From Diphasiastrum complanatum (taxonomy: Eukaryota > Streptophyta > Lycopodiopsida > Lycopodiales > Lycopodiaceae): a stretch of DNA of 64,000 bases. The stretch is from contig CM055096.1 in the NCBI GenBank assembly GCA_029204225.1, positions 1,542,359 through 1,606,358 of the forward strand. Reading direction: 5' to 3'. A program made the position numbers and the translations under genes. Shown here piece by piece: positions 41,400-54,094 of this stretch. Every line of letters starts with the position of its first letter. Position 1 is the stretch's first letter. A model generated the notes under the pieces. It was not told where the DNA came from. It did no database searches and was given only the letters and a program-made list of their open reading frames with translations.

Positions 41400-42480
41400 T
41401 CACACGTACTTGAACCTTCTACAAACCCATTCGAGAGACGAGAACCTAATAGAGCCAAATATTCATGTGCCAGATCCCATTTTCATGGTGCAGAATCATC
41501 ATAGGCAAGAACACACCTTAGTGGCGCTTTTGCTACCCACGAAGCTCATATTGAAAAGCGAACACCAAAGTTATACCCTATATTGCTACCCAAGTAGGAT
41601 GGTACTTCGGACCCTCAAATATTCTTGCAAATCTTTGAGAATGCATGTGATGTTTATGGCAAAGCATCCAACAACGCTATGGTTCAATTGTTTTCCTTGA
41701 CCATGATTGATAAAGCACGTGAATGGTTATTTAACCTAGATCGTGATGATAAGCTAGACTACTCTAGTCTGAAAGAGTCCTTTTATCAAGCATTTCAAGC
41801 CCTTTAGTTTGATAGAGAGTCCTTTTTTAGTAATATCAAAGACAAACGAGTACGCGACTATATCGAACATTTCAAGTGCCTAAAAGGTCAAATACAAGAA
41901 CATACATAAGAGGAATCAATACCAGACCTCCTACCCATATCATCAAGGGGCACCGAATGTGGCACTGCACTATGGAATGCCAATGAATCAGTAGCACATG
42001 GAAATACCTATACCACCTGGGCCAGCTAACAATCAAGTGGCTCAGGTAAATCTAGCCGCAGTAGAACAAGGACCACCACCCCAACCTAAGCAACAGTAGT
42101 GGTATGGTCTGAAAGAGGCATTTGTTGATCCAACAATCCACGAATACTATGCGACCTATGGTGCACAACCTCAACGTCGGGGAGGTAGGATCTATGGCTG
42201 CTATGGATGAGGCGAAGGCCATCGAATTGCGGAATGTCCTTATAAGGGACAATATATAGCCTTTTGCAGAGAATGCGGGTATGAACATTGCTACAAAAAC
42301 TACCCTAATAAATCTAGAACAACTGCACCCTTGAAGTTAATCACAGTACACCTAACAGCAGTTCCAGGAAGTATGCCACTGGAAAAACAAAAATCCCATG
42401 TTCCAGTGCTGAATGACTTAGAAGTAGGTCATATAGGGTACCATTGGAAAGCTCTCATCGAGTACTATCCAGCGGTTATG
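41400..42480 (+). pseudogene. gypsy M gag fragment
   Basis: Plus-strand gag of the E family. Capsid part at 41600-41800 (DPQIFLQIFENACDVYGKAS, DKAREWLFNLDRDDKLD; ORF 41625-41807), RVRDYIEHFKCLKGQIQE, then at 42030-42330 GPANNQVAQVNLAAVE, EYYATYGAQPQRRGG and zinc knuckle residues GCYG then GEGHRIAECP, in which a TGA replaces the second Cys. Several stops. Protease and pol do not follow. K at 56000-56800 carries a closely similar second half on the other strand. Confidence 0.82.
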
Positions 42481-43506
42481 TGAGCGCAGAAACAGAGAGA
42501 GAGAGAAGGAGGATGAGAGGGGAGGTTAGCTCATTTGGTCATTGTGCATGCTAATGTAAAAACATTAACTAATAAACCAAAAACATAAAAACTAGAAAGC
42601 AAAAAAGCAAGCACACAATAGCATTAGCAAGTATTGAATAGCAAATGAGAATGCTTCTCTCCAAAATGGTAGGGTTTTCTCCTTCTCATTAAGCATGGAA
42701 AATGGTTACAAATGGTGCCTTTTTATCATTGGGGTGGCCCTTGCCCCTTGCTTCCTATTGGCTACTTGCAAGAAGGTGGGTGGAAATCCACACCATCCAC
42801 AAGAAACACAAACGAATCTATGGTGTAGGAAGAAGCACACCCCACCTACCACCATTTGACCTTTGACTATTTTACAAACTTAGAAACTAATGTTTAAGCT
42901 TAACTTTGGCCTTCTAATCTTATTTTTAATTACATGGCCCAAAGTCAAGTTTATGTCCATAATTATTTATTTACAAGTGCTCATTGGGCCATGGGCTTAC
43001 GCACGCAAGATGCCATGACCCTCTTGTTTTTTTGTTTTGCACAACCAGGTTGCATCTGCCATTTCTAACTTGTCCAAGTGTCAGACTGCCAATTCTGAAC
43101 TATTCAATTGTTAGGTTGTGTGATTTCTATCATTCAGGTTGGTCAAGAAAGTTCGTGGGGGTGTCAACATTAAAGGATATGTTTAAAATTTGGAAGTTTT
43201 GCTTACAAATTTGAGGGTTACATGCAATAGCAAGGGCCACGATGGTTGAAGCAGGCTGGGATATTGCCATCTGAAAGAGAACAAGCAAGAAGAAAATTCA
43301 CCGCATGGTCATGTGGTTGAAGTAATGAAATTGTGATGCATTGAGTGATTAAGATTCTGGAGTTGAGATTGTTTCGTGGCTAGCCCTAACAAGCTTAAAG
43401 CTTTGCTTGAGTTTTCATAAACCGAGAGGAGATGATATCTTGTCTCAGTTTCTTTTGTGGTGTGATAAATCTACAAACTAGTCTTTTGCTGAAAAGAATT
43501 TGGAAG

Positions 43507-43508
<2 letters not shown>
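42481..43508. other. unassigned sequence, 42481-43508
   Basis: About 1 kb with no recognised motif; short GA run near 42495. No gene seen. Confidence 0.4.
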
Positions 43509-43731
<223 letters not shown>

Positions 43732-43734
43732 ATC

Positions 43735-45250
43735 CTCACGTGATTCACCATTTTCATTGCATAGAATTTGATTAATTTGATAGTCTTAATGTATAAATTT
43801 TAGTAGTTGATTATCTTTTTGCATGTTTTATCTTCTTCATAACAATACTACTTTGGTCATTCTAGCGGCACTTGTATAATAGTAGCCCTCAATTTCTTTA
43901 GACAAATCTCTAGTTTATTAGGCACTTCCTATAACATTGTCTTTCTTACAATCTTTGTGGACTAATATCAAGTTCTGAAGAGTGTCTTGCCTTTATAGGG
44001 CAAGTCAAACAAGGAAAAAACACACTTAACAATTGCTAACCGGATCTCAAAAAGGTACTCCTACGCAAACACAAGAAAAAACTAGAAAATAATCTCAAAG
44101 TCATGCACTGTTACTGGAGTGACCACTCCCCAATTTATTACCTATATAGTCACCGAAATATCATGTAAGCCTCCTTCATCGAGTTTCTATTGTTGCAAGT
44201 AGTGTTGGTTCTCGTGAAGCTCAACATAAAGAGTCAAAACTGAGAAAACTTGGATCAAAACTTTCCATTTTGGGCATTTTTGGTGTATTTTCCTACTATA
44301 TGGAGATCTTCATGGAAATCTTCTAGAAGCAAAAACTCGCCTACTTCAGCTATTTCCACACATGTGAGCTGTCCTCTACACATGGGATGCGACACCTATT
44401 CAAAATATTTGGCTCATGCAATCATTAGATTGGTGCCATGTGTCATATCTCTAGAAAACTAGTTATTGGCCATTTTAGCCACTAGAACTTGAATTAAATC
44501 ATATGTGCAACATATATGATTATGATACATGAAAAGTACACTAGTTTCACACGTGGAAACAGGCTCCACACATGTGTGTCTATCCTATATACAAGATTTT
44601 TGGCATCTACCAAGCTTATTTTTGCATTTTTCACAATTACAACCTTTAATTAAGTAAAAACTTGAGATCACTACCATGCTTTATCCTTTAGCGTTAACTT
44701 TATTTCAAACTCCATTGACCAACCTCAACACATAGTATTAAGCCAAAAAAAGCAAATAACTCCATTGACCAACCTCAACACATAGTATTAAAACAATGCC
44801 AAAAAAAGCAAATAACTTATGGGAAATATAAACATCCCAATATTAATGTCACATAAATACAACATGACCATGTCAATTAGGGATTTGCCTAATTCAATTG
44901 GGGGCTTTTCAAGTGGTCCCCTTTACTAAATATGCTTAGCTTTCTATGTTTTGCAACGTCCGTACATGTATTACACCTTTGAGACTACCCGAATACCCAA
45001 CGGATCACTTGTACGATACGACCAATCCAAGAAACAGATTTGAAGAAGAAAGAGTATTTTGAGTTTTGAGAGAAAAAAGAAGAAGTGCTATGAGCTATGG
45101 CACATCGGCAATGTACATTTTATGCTCCCAGTTGGCTCTTATCAGTAAGTAATATAAGGCCGACAAAGATGGCCATGCGTTCCCTTTGCTAGTAGTAAGT
45201 TACATGCGTTGGTTGTGAGGAAGGTAGAATCGAGAATGGCCTCCTCTTCC
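43735..45250. other. unassigned sequence, 43735-45250
   Basis: No gene motif. Contains G-box-like CACACGTGG and CACACATGTG near 44550-44578, as in nearby LTRs, and a 50-base duplication at 44710-44816; may be a decayed LTR region. Confidence 0.4.
44710..44816. repeat. 50-base tandem duplication
   Basis: CTCCATTGACCAACCTCAAC starts at 44710 and again at 44760; the second copy has seven extra bases. Confidence 0.92.
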
Positions 45251-45289
45251 CACATTTTTCCACCTACCACAACTCATGCTGCTGCTCTT

Positions 45290-45534
45290 GCTGCTTCTTC
45301 TTCTTGCTCTGGGATCATCAAGATCATACAAGACATGAATTGCAAGGACTCTGTTGCTTGCCTGGCTTTATGCTCTGCATACACATAACGGATCAAAACA
45401 TTGGTTCCTTCTATATAAACATCTTTTTCTATATATTCATTAAGGAATGTTGTCTGAACACAATACTCCAAAAAAAAAAAAACAATAGGGAGAATTATAT
45501 GTAATTCATGTTTTTTGTGCAAGTTGCAGTTCAT
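45290..45534 (-). pseudogene. copia RT fragment
   Basis: Minus ORF 45274-45534 contains VQTTFLNEYIEKDVYIEG, matching the first catalytic block of copia RT (DVKTAFLNGxLEEDVYM type), followed within 20 residues by unrelated sequence. Only this short block remains, and the catalytic Asp is not visible. An isolated scrap. Confidence 0.55.
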
Positions 45535-45888
45535 TAGTTTGTACTAGTTCTTTTTATCTTCAATGGTGCATTTTTTAAGCTTTCTAGTAAGGTAATTATT
45601 AGCAAGCTGGTAACGTGATAAAATTTAATTTTGTTCATTTATTCTTCTATCAAAAAGTACATATCTCATTTTATTAGCTTTACTCTTTAGTGCTAGACTT
45701 TATCATAATGTATTAGAATTTCTTTTGCAAACATATGGGTTCAATAGGTTAGAAGGAAGATCTTGCATGTCAAAAGAGTCAAAACAATTGCTTCTAATTG
45801 GTAGCATGCAAATGAAGTCTTGAAGATTTGCTAATCTCACCATTGCCAGTGAAGGTTTAAACATTGCATAGTTATCCACTAGCTAGAA

Positions 45889-46145
45889 GTCCATCTCATT
45901 CATTTTGAGCCTTGACTTTGGATTCTCTATCAGATCGCTCTCGTAGAAGGATCCTCGGTAGTCTTTGCTTGTGAATGGCTTGTACTTTGCGGGTTCTCCA
46001 AACTCACATGTTTTGGTGATGGCATGATCACACTCTCATCCGTGGGGTACAGAAAGAACGCAACAAAGATCTGGGTTTGCTGGTTGTTTACAACAACGCA
46101 ATGCACAGCGCTCTGGTAGATGTTGTTGCTCCAAACTTGCATTGT
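45889..46145 (-). pseudogene. 2-oxoglutarate/Fe(II) dioxygenase, C-terminal exon
   Basis: Minus strand: MQVWSNNIYQSAVHCVVVNN is the block around the second iron-binding His (usual pattern SNGxYKSxxHR), here H-C in place of H-R, followed by IFVAFFLYPTDESVIMPSP and, after a one-base frameshift, AKYKPFTSKDYRGSFYESDL and a stop. This is the usual end of plant 2-oxoglutarate dioxygenases. The preceding exon is not upstream; it is bordered by the dispersed repeat at 46299-46594. A matching N-terminal part lies at 62737-63696 in the opposite orientation. Confidence 0.75.
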
Positions 46146-46272
46146 TACATGTGGAACTCATCAATCTTCAATCTAAGATATAGAATGTGAAAGTAGTTTT
46201 GCTACAAGCCAGTTGTACCTGAAGTGTTGAGGGGGCACAACGATGGGTGCTCGATGCTGGGCAACGAACACC

Positions 46273-46298
46273 GGGTGCATGACGAGAGTCATGCACCC
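46273..46298. repeat. perfect 11-base hairpin
   Basis: GGGTGCATGAC, loop GAGA, then GTCATGCACCC. Lies at the edge of the dispersed repeat next to the dioxygenase exon. Confidence 0.9.
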
Positions 46299-46594
46299 AC
46301 CATCTTTATGGGTCAATAACAATTGTGGCCATATAATGTAGATACAGGGGAGTGGGTCGTATTTTCATCTTGGCATGAAAATGAAGTGGTTGGTAGTAGA
46401 CACTTTTGAATCTTGGAGTGCATCTCGCACATGATTATATGTACATAGCATATGAATGGAAAATATGCTTTTTTGTGTGATCTTGCGAGTGATGTTGTGT
46501 TCTTGATTCTGAAATGATCTATGCTTGTTTACGTTCTGATTGTTTCTGATTTTAGATAATTGGATCCTGTTTCTATTTCACTGTAAGATTAATC
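46299..46594 (-). repeat. dispersed repeat Q, copy 1
   Basis: Reverse complement of 63697-64000 with small insertions and deletions. The shared left end is TGATGATTAATCTTACAG on the minus strand. The flanks at that end are unrelated in the two copies, so it ends like a mobile sequence (LTR or non-autonomous element). Confidence 0.8.
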
Positions 46595-46715
46595 ATCAAA
46601 GGTTATGGGCCCACTCACGTGAAGGGAGGAAAAGGATCGTGCCAATCATTCGCACTCAGGACATGATCATCCTCATCGGTGAAAGAAAGTTGATTTCTGA
46701 GATACACCACTCTTG

Positions 46716-47075
46716 CTAAATTTTTGACCCTATACATCGTATTAAGTGTTTCCACGCACTTTTAGATGTCTTACCAGATCTAATATGAGGTAAGATAGAT
46801 CTTTTTACCACAAGAGCAACCATAGAATGTGCTTGTGCATCCCTTCTATCCCACTTCTTTTGATCTTCCGAAGATGTAGAAGATGATGATGATGATGATC
46901 CATGAGGTGTAGTAGGAGCCAAAGAAGGAGGCCTTTCCTCATCACCATTGACCAAATCCCATAGCCCTTTCGCTATGAAAAGATTCTTCATCATGTAACA
47001 CTACAAGGAGTAGTTTGTGCCATCCAACAGATCTTTACTAAACAAAGAACCGATAGCTTCTGATTCTTTAGCCAT
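46716..47075 (-). pseudogene. copia N gag N-terminus
   Basis: The minus strand from 47075 reads MAKESEAIGSLFSKDLLDGT and NYSL, then a stop, then ORF 46716-46994 MMKNLFIAKGLWDLVNGDEE, a Ser-rich stretch, and AHSMVALVVKRSILPHI and SAWKHLIRC. This is the start of a copia gag; nothing of protease or pol follows downstream. Confidence 0.78.
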
Positions 47076-47745
47076 TACCTCCAACAGAATTTCAGCTTGT
47101 AGTAGATAGAAAAGAGAGCTTTTCCACAACCAAATCTACTCAAAAATTTGTAGCAAACAATAAGCTGAAAATAGGAGCACCAGATGTCTTCCAATCTGCA
47201 ACCAAAGTGTCCAAAAGATAATGGATAGATGGCTATTTTTCTCCACAAAAAAAACCAGCATCCTGAAAATCAGGTTAGCTTAGAATGAAGCCTACATCAA
47301 AACCCAATTAGGATGCCAAATAATGTGACCAAGACACACTTCAATAGGGTTGTTGAAAGTGCCCTATTGCTTGCTAAAAATCTACAATTTTCTAGCCACA
47401 AATTTGCCCTAATCCAAAATAGGGTTTGGTGCATTTTGTGTGCCCTAACTGCAAACCTGACTCAACAAAGTAAGAAGGTCCCAAAACCCAAATTAGAAGC
47501 AGATTTTTGGGCACCCTCCAAACAAAACTTGCTAAAAACTAGCTGCAAAAAAATCAGTTTTGAGATGCTAATTTTTGGGCACCAAAAATTGCTCCTCCAA
47601 GATCTGTGATGGGCGCCCTCCTTCAACTTGAAAAGAGACAAAAAAAAGTTGATCCAAACTCTACTTGGAAAAATCAGTAGGATGTTGAAATTTCAAAACA
47701 AAAAGTAGAGTAGCTCCTGCTTCTGGTAGGGCACCAACATACAAG

Positions 47746-47758
47746 CTTGTCGATACCA
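47746..47758 (-). promoter_or_regulatory. primer-like site of copia N
   Basis: Minus strand TGGTATCGACAAGC, sharing TGGTATC with the Met primer site, about 670 bases before the N gag start; right position for a 5' LTR end. Tentative. Confidence 0.5.
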
Positions 47759-48259
<501 letters not shown>

Positions 48260-48589
48260 GGATTGACTTTAAAATAGTCATTTATTTCTACTAGCTTATC
48301 TCTCACTTCTTATAATGTGCGTAATATATCCCAAGCTGTTTTCAAGAATTGCGTTTTTCTAATATGACCAATCTGCGTGTCGGAGATGTTAAGGGTGATC
48401 AAGACGAAAGCTTTGCCATCCTTGAGCTTCCATTTGAATGGCTTGCTCATCGACAGTGGGAAGTAGTTCGGTTCCATAGGTGGAAAGTTCTTTGGCCATC
48501 AGTAATATTCTCATCTTGAAGTTCCATAGGTGGTAGTTTGAACCATCGAGTTTGTCTACCATTAGAGCAGACTGTGGTTGCGAATCCAT
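48260..48589 (-). pseudogene. copia O gag N-terminus
   Basis: Minus ORF 48389-48589: LMVDKLDGSNYHLWNFKMRI is the copia gag opening. A frameshift near 48420 leads to KAFVLITLNISDTQIGHIRK and TAWDILRTL, the capsid blocks. Nothing more follows downstream. Confidence 0.78.
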
Positions 48590-48725
48590 TTGGAATCTTC
48601 AGGTTGAGTATTATGCATATAGTAGATTAATCTGACTGAAAACAATTATAGATACTACCTATACTATATCAGAATGATCGTCCTAATAATGTCAGTTCTA
48701 ATTGCGTATAGAGATCAAAGTAGAA

Positions 48726-48737
48726 GCTCTAATACCA
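48726..48737 (-). promoter_or_regulatory. copia O primer binding site
   Basis: Minus strand TGGTATTAGAGC, the same variant as in element J, 137 bases before the O gag start. The O 5' LTR should begin at 48738 (TGTTGGGACTCG); its far end was not found. Confidence 0.75.
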
Positions 48738-49845
48738 TGTTGGGACTCGATGCTATTCCCATCGCTACAAAGAGAAGCGAGTGGGGAATCCTCAGTACAT
48801 GCAATTATGTCTATGAGATTCAAACAGATCGAGATCTTTCTCACTTGGTCACAACTTCAAAGTTGCTGGATCTAAATAGTTGATTCCATAGCCATGTACA
48901 AATTATCTTGTTTATTAGATTTAGCTTTGCAGAAGCGGTTTGGATACGTTTATTAGAACGATAGATTGAGCAGTGTTATCAGTCATATGAAAAACAATTT
49001 GATCTACAATAATTTTATTTGCAAGCATGAATCTATCTGACTATAAGATGAACAAGTATTCATCATACACAACTCAAACAATAATAGATTAGTCATGTAG
49101 AAAATACAATCTGAATGCAAATAGAGAGGCGTTATTTTTGAGACAATATTATGTAATAATAGAGAGAAAGAACAAGACAATTTCGCTCTCAACAGCTAGT
49201 GAATTCAGCTAACCGAGCAACTGATAAGTTGCTGGATATATACACATGGCTAACTAATTAAAAGAATGGTTAATCTACTATTTACAAATAGGTTAAGACA
49301 CTACATGCTATTGGCAGTCACCGTCGGACAATATTTGATTTTGTCCGGTCATGATGTGTGTACTTCTTGGTAAGCCAATAGTTAAATTTCGGCCGATTAT
49401 TCAAGATAGGCCGAATAAGAGAATCTTTCTAGATGGTCCAGGATGAACGACCAATCGGATATGGCCAAAAAATTGATGGTGGCCAAAAAATTGATGATAG
49501 CCGAATAAGAGAAGTTGGCTGATTAAGAAGAGGTGACCAAACTATCAGGTGACATTGTCACCAATTCGTTCGTATTTTTGCAGACTGTCAGGAAATAAAT
49601 GTGTTTCTGTAGAGTATGTACAAGTATTTACAGCAACTTAGTGATTGGATTTAGATTAGTAGAGAATAGGGATGGAGAGGATAGAAATCCAAGATGATTG
49701 GCAATGTGATGTTATGTTGCTCACTTTCCCATGCTACTCCCACTTGGAGGACATTGTTGGTTCCTTCGTAGCCCATGCAATATAGGGGCTCTTCTGTTGC
49801 TGGTTTTGGTTTTGGTTCTGTTTGGCTCATTCTGCTAGGATGCTC
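48738..49845. other. copia O LTR candidate and unassigned sequence
   Basis: The left part should be the O LTR. Further right, 49390-49530 repeats short units around GGCCGAATAAGAGAA and GGCCAAAAAATTGATG. No genes seen. Confidence 0.45.
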
Positions 49846-50299
49846 TTAACTTGAGGTGCAATCCATAGTAACTCTCCAAGGGATAAGTTCACACGGCTGG
49901 ATAGCAAACTTGTGAGCACTCCTGTATGTGGCTCCCATGTGGAAGGGTGGTTCATGATGGTGCAAACAATCATTTTGATCTATTCGCAATGGTGAGCCCG
50001 TTAGTGGTGTTGGTTCTTCAGTAATGCAAGGTTCTGTAGGGGTTTCTCTTAATCGTGCAGCTTCCTCCTCTTGTGCTTTCTCTACCCAATGGTGTATCTT
50101 GTGGTATTGCCTTCCTTCTTCCCTCACATTTGGATATGGTCCTGCAACTGAGGGTTGATCATATGCCATCGATACTGATGAGTGTGGTGGTGATGGGGCC
50201 ACTTCCTTCCGTTTCTGAGCTTGTGTGACTGCAAACACGGGAACATGGAAAATGGTGTTTTTCAGTGGCGTCCTTCTTGGAACTGCTATTGGTTGTATT
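49846..50299 (-). pseudogene. gypsy K gag-protease linker (3' of J insertion)
   Basis: Minus ORF 49846-50313, of which the part below 50300 belongs to K: PIAVPRRTPLKNTIFHVPVF, AVTQAQKRKEVAPSPPHSS and KIHHWVEKAQEEEAARLRE. It is the continuation of the K gag at 56007-56800 once J and one GTATT are removed, and compares with VRVLTRAQCQQQE in the E linker. No protease follows. Confidence 0.7.
50295..50299. repeat. target-site duplication of J, left
   Basis: GTATT, identical to 56002-56006. Confidence 0.93.
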
Positions 50300-50918
50300 T
50301 GTGAAAGATTCAACTAGTTTCATCACATTTTGCAATATTTTCATATTTGGCATATTGAGGCCAAAACTTGTTTTAGACTTAGAGGTTGACTTTTCAAAGT
50401 TCATTAGTCTATATTTCATTTGAATAAACACTTTTTGAAAGTGTGGGAAAGATAGAATGCGAGTTTGAGTAGATTCAATTTGAATAAGTTGGGTACATTG
50501 AATCTAGACCCAAAATTGGTAGGGTTAGCATTTTGGTGGGAAAGCCAAGTGGCCAAATAGGATTTGGACCTGCTATAAAAGGATGCAACTCGTGAAGAGA
50601 GTCATCTTCTCTCTTCTCTATCTCATTTCATGCTTATACATGGTTCTCTTGGGTTCTACTATCCATTGGTGTACTATCTTGGTGATTGCTTGCAATTCTA
50701 TGTGTAGAATGATCTATATTTGCTATTTTTGGATCCACACGTGTGCTAGTTTTGTACGGACAGCAACAGTACATAATCATTTCATTCAAGTTTGATCAAG
50801 TTTTATTAGTGTTTGCATCTCAAATTGTGTGTAGATGCTGATTTTTCTACATTGGTGAAATTGGTAGTGTATTTCTCTTTCTAACCAAAGATCATTGAAG
50901 GATCTGAAATATTTCACA
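50300..50918 (+). repeat. element J 5' LTR
   Basis: 619 bases, TGTGAAAGATTC to ATTTCACA. Contains CACACGTGTG at 50736-50745 and a TATA-like CTATAAAAGG at about 50574. Confidence 0.96.
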
Positions 50919-50930
50919 TGGTATTAGAGC
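50919..50930 (+). promoter_or_regulatory. element J primer binding site
   Basis: TGGTATTAGAGC touching the 5' LTR; one base different from the D site. Confidence 0.93.
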
Positions 50931-51517
50931 TTGTGTTTCAGGTTATAAAGGAGGAAATCAGATCTATCAATGATTTGGTGAAGATATCAAGTCTAGAACA
51001 TGCTAGAGAGGAGTCTACACCAAAATCGGATTTTATGCTTCTGTAGATTGGATCTTTTGTAGATTAAAACACTAAGTAGGTCAATATACTTGTTCAATTT
51101 CGATTTTTGAATTCACATACTAGATTTGGACAATTTTTGGATCATTGGTTCAGCCTAAGTGGTGGCTTATACATTGCATATCAAATTTTCAGCATTTGCA
51201 TGTAGATTTGGAATAGTCAATTTTTTGTGATTTTGTCAAAACCCTAATTTTGATTGGATCTCTAGATATGAGGTTGCTGGACTTTATTTGAGTGTGTTTC
51301 AATCTTAGGAAGTGGCAAAAGTCATTAGATTGAGGATAGATCATAGGTTGATCAAGATTCCATGATTCTATGTGTTGATTTGCTTGGATAAGTGCTTGAA
51401 GAGAATTTGTGAGATAGTTTCAAATCTTGGTGATTTCTTTTGAAAGCATTTGTTGTTGTTCAAAGGAGTGCTTTGTGCATTGAAGCAGGTTGAAAGAGAA
51501 GATCAGGTCATTGGTAC
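50931..51517 (+). other. element J leader
   Basis: About 590 bases, no coding match; begins with TTGTGTTTCAGGTTAT, an acceptor-like motif also seen in the D leader. Confidence 0.7.
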
Positions 51518-52384
51518 ATGGCAACCTCAATTGGAGTCATGTTGGAAGCCAATGATAGGCTTATCTCAAGTAACTATTCATTATGGAAAGTGAGGATGGA
51601 GTCACTTCTTGAGATGAATGATGTTTTGAATATTGTTGTAGGTTTGGAGGAGAGACCAGCGACACAACAAGATCAATTGAGGTATGACAAGAGGGCCAAG
51701 AAGGCTCTACACATGATAAAGATGAATGTTACCAATGAACTTCTCAAGGAAGTTGGTAAGTGCACATCATCTTTGGAAGCTTGGAATTCATTGAAGAAGC
51801 TTTAGGAATCCAAGTCTACTTCTAGAGTGTTGACTCTAAGAAGGCAAATATTTTCTTGTTTGCAAAAGAATGAAGAAAGTCCAAGTACTTTTGTTTTGAG
51901 AATGAAAGCATTGAATGATGAGTTAGCTTGCATAGATGAAAGCATTAAGGAAGGAGAACTTATTCAAGTGATTCTTAATGGCTTGTTGGATGCTCATGCT
52001 AACATTGTTCAAAGTATTGCTATTCAAAAGACTTTGCCAAGTTTGATGGATCTTCAAGAGATCTTGATCAATGAGAAATATAGGCTTCAAGAAAGAGGTG
52101 GACCTACATCGACACTTCAAGAGGATGCTATGTTCACAAAGGGCAAATTCAAGGGCAAAACCAAAAGCAAGTGGTCTAAAGGACAAGATCAAGTGGATGC
52201 TTCTTCAAGTGGAAAAAAGAAGGATAGATCAAAGCTCAAGTGCTTCTATTGTGGCATCAAAGGGCACTTTGCAAGTGAGTGCTACAAGAAGAAGAGAGAT
52301 CAAGGAGACAAGCAAGGTAATCTTACTCTTGATGAGGATGGTTTGGATGTGCACTTTTGTGATGTCTTCATGTATGCTTGCTAA
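51518..52384 (+). pseudogene. element J gag
   Basis: Starts MATSIGVMLEANDRL, with NYSLWKVRMESLLEMND, as in D. A TAG at 51803-51805 interrupts before ESKSTSRVLTLRRQIF; the frame otherwise continues through capsid to the zinc knuckle CFYCGIKGHFASEC near codon 245 and LTLDEDG. A frameshift near 52350 ends it (52071-52628 carries the next frame). Confidence 0.92.
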
Positions 52385-53220
52385 TGATGGAGATCTAGAT
52401 CCTTGGTGGATTGATAGTGGAGCAAGTTCACACATGACCTTTCACAAAGAGTACTTCACTTCTTTGTTGGCATATGGAGACGACAAGAGGGTGATCTACA
52501 CGGCCAATGATGGTGAGTGTGCAATCAAGGGGATTGGCACAATTCTATTTCTCTCTCTACAAATAGGAATGTTCATTTGGAGGATTTCTTGTTTATTCCA
52601 TCTATTACCAAGAATTTGCTTAGTGTGAGTAAAATACTAAGTAAGGCCTCAAGGTGGAGTTTGATGGAGATGCTTGTTTGATCAAAAGGAAGGATGTCTT
52701 GATTGGAAAAGGTAAAAGGCAAGGGAAGTTGTTCAAACTTGATGCTTGTGTTATTGCTAACCAAGTTGGATGTGTTGCAAGGGAGCAAATTTCTATTCAA
52801 GAGGTTTGGCACAAAAGGATGGGACACCTCAACTTCAAGTCATTGGAGGTAATGGCAAGGAAGAAGGTTGTGATTGGTCTTCCAAATTCCTTAAGTAATG
52901 ACAAGCATGTTTGTGAGTCTTGTGCTTTGTCTAAGTCACATAGACTACCTTATACCAGATCTATTTCTAGATCTACAAAGCCTTTTCAACTTGTACATTC
53001 GGATATTAATGGATTTACTACAATTAGCAATAGTGGAGCTAAGATGTATGTAACATTCATTGATGATTTTAGTAGATTCTGTTGGATCTATCTACTAAAG
53101 AGCAAGGATGAAGTGTATGATGTCTTTGTCAAGTTCAAGAATGCAAGGGAGAACCAATTTTCCACAAAGATCAAGTGCTTGAGAGGTGACAATGGTGGTG
53201 AGTACATATGGAGTGGCTAA
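52380..53220 (+). pseudogene. element J protease, pre-integrase and integrase core
   Basis: Protease WWIDSGASSHMTFHKEYFTS sits near 52400-52460 in ORF 52071-52628. A frameshift at about 52620 leads to ORF 52654-53220 with VWHKRMGHLNFKSLEVMARK and CESCALSKSH (zinc domain), LVHSDINGF (first Asp), KMYVTFIDDFSRFCWIYLL, and RGDNGGEYIWSG, where a deletion of roughly 35 residues removes the stretch up to the catalytic Glu block. Confidence 0.9.
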
Positions 53221-54094
53221 AAGGAAGAATAGAATTTTATGTGAAAGTGCTAAAGCTATGAGGTTAAGTGCTAATCTTGACAAACCATTTTGGGATCAAG
53301 CTTTGTTGTGTGCCAATTTCTTGTGCAATAGGTGGCCGAGTGCTATTTTGGATGGAAGGACACCTTTTGAGATGCTATTCAAGAGGAGGCCGAGTGTCAA
53401 CTTTCTAAGAACTTTTGGATGCACATGCTATGTCAACATTACTCTTGATGATAGGACCAATGAGGATCCATCTTCAAGAAGAGGTATTTTTGTTGGATAT
53501 AGTGAGGTGAGTAAAGCCTACAAGGTTTACATTCCTTCTACTAACAAAGTGATTGTTGGTAGAGATGTCATTTTTTATGAGGGAAACATTCCAAAGGTGT
53601 CTTCAGGCATTATTGATGGTAAAGTAGATGGATCTAACATTATTGATGTTGATGAGAAGGATCCTACTTTGGATGGTGGTGATGATGGACCTTCATCAAG
53701 TCAAAAGCCAAGGAGAACATCAAGAGAAAGACAAGTACCTTCAAGGCTCACATATGATCAAAAGGGTAAGCAAGTAGTTTCTGGAAATTATGTTGCTTTC
53801 CTAACCTCTTTGGATGAGCCTACAAGTGTAGATCAAGCAAGGAAAGAAGAGGAGTGGATCCAAGCAATGGATCTCGAGTATCAAGCTCTTATGAAGAATG
53901 GAACATGGAAATTGGTGGAGTTGCCTAAGGACAAGAAAGCTATTGGATGCAAATGGATCTTCAATGTGAAGACAAACCAAGATGGATCTATCAACAAGTA
54001 CAAGGCAAGGTTAGTGGCAAAAGGATATGCTCAACAACAAGGAATTGACTATGATGAGACCTTTGCACCCATGGCAAAGATGGTAAGCATTTGA
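53186..54094 (+). pseudogene. element J integrase C-terminus and RT start
   Basis: ORF of 302 codons starting within the deletion join: GVAKRKNRILCESAKAMRL is the remains of the NGVAERKNR block with Glu changed to Lys. Then FLCNRWPSAILDGRTPFEML, GYSEVSKAYKVYIPSTNK, the acidic linker, and RT KYKARLVAKGYAQQQGIDYD and ETFAPMAKMVSI before a TGA at about 54092. Confidence 0.9.

Noticed and set aside
46273-46594. Helitron end
   Set aside because: A hairpin is present but neither a CTRR end after it nor a TC start could be seen.
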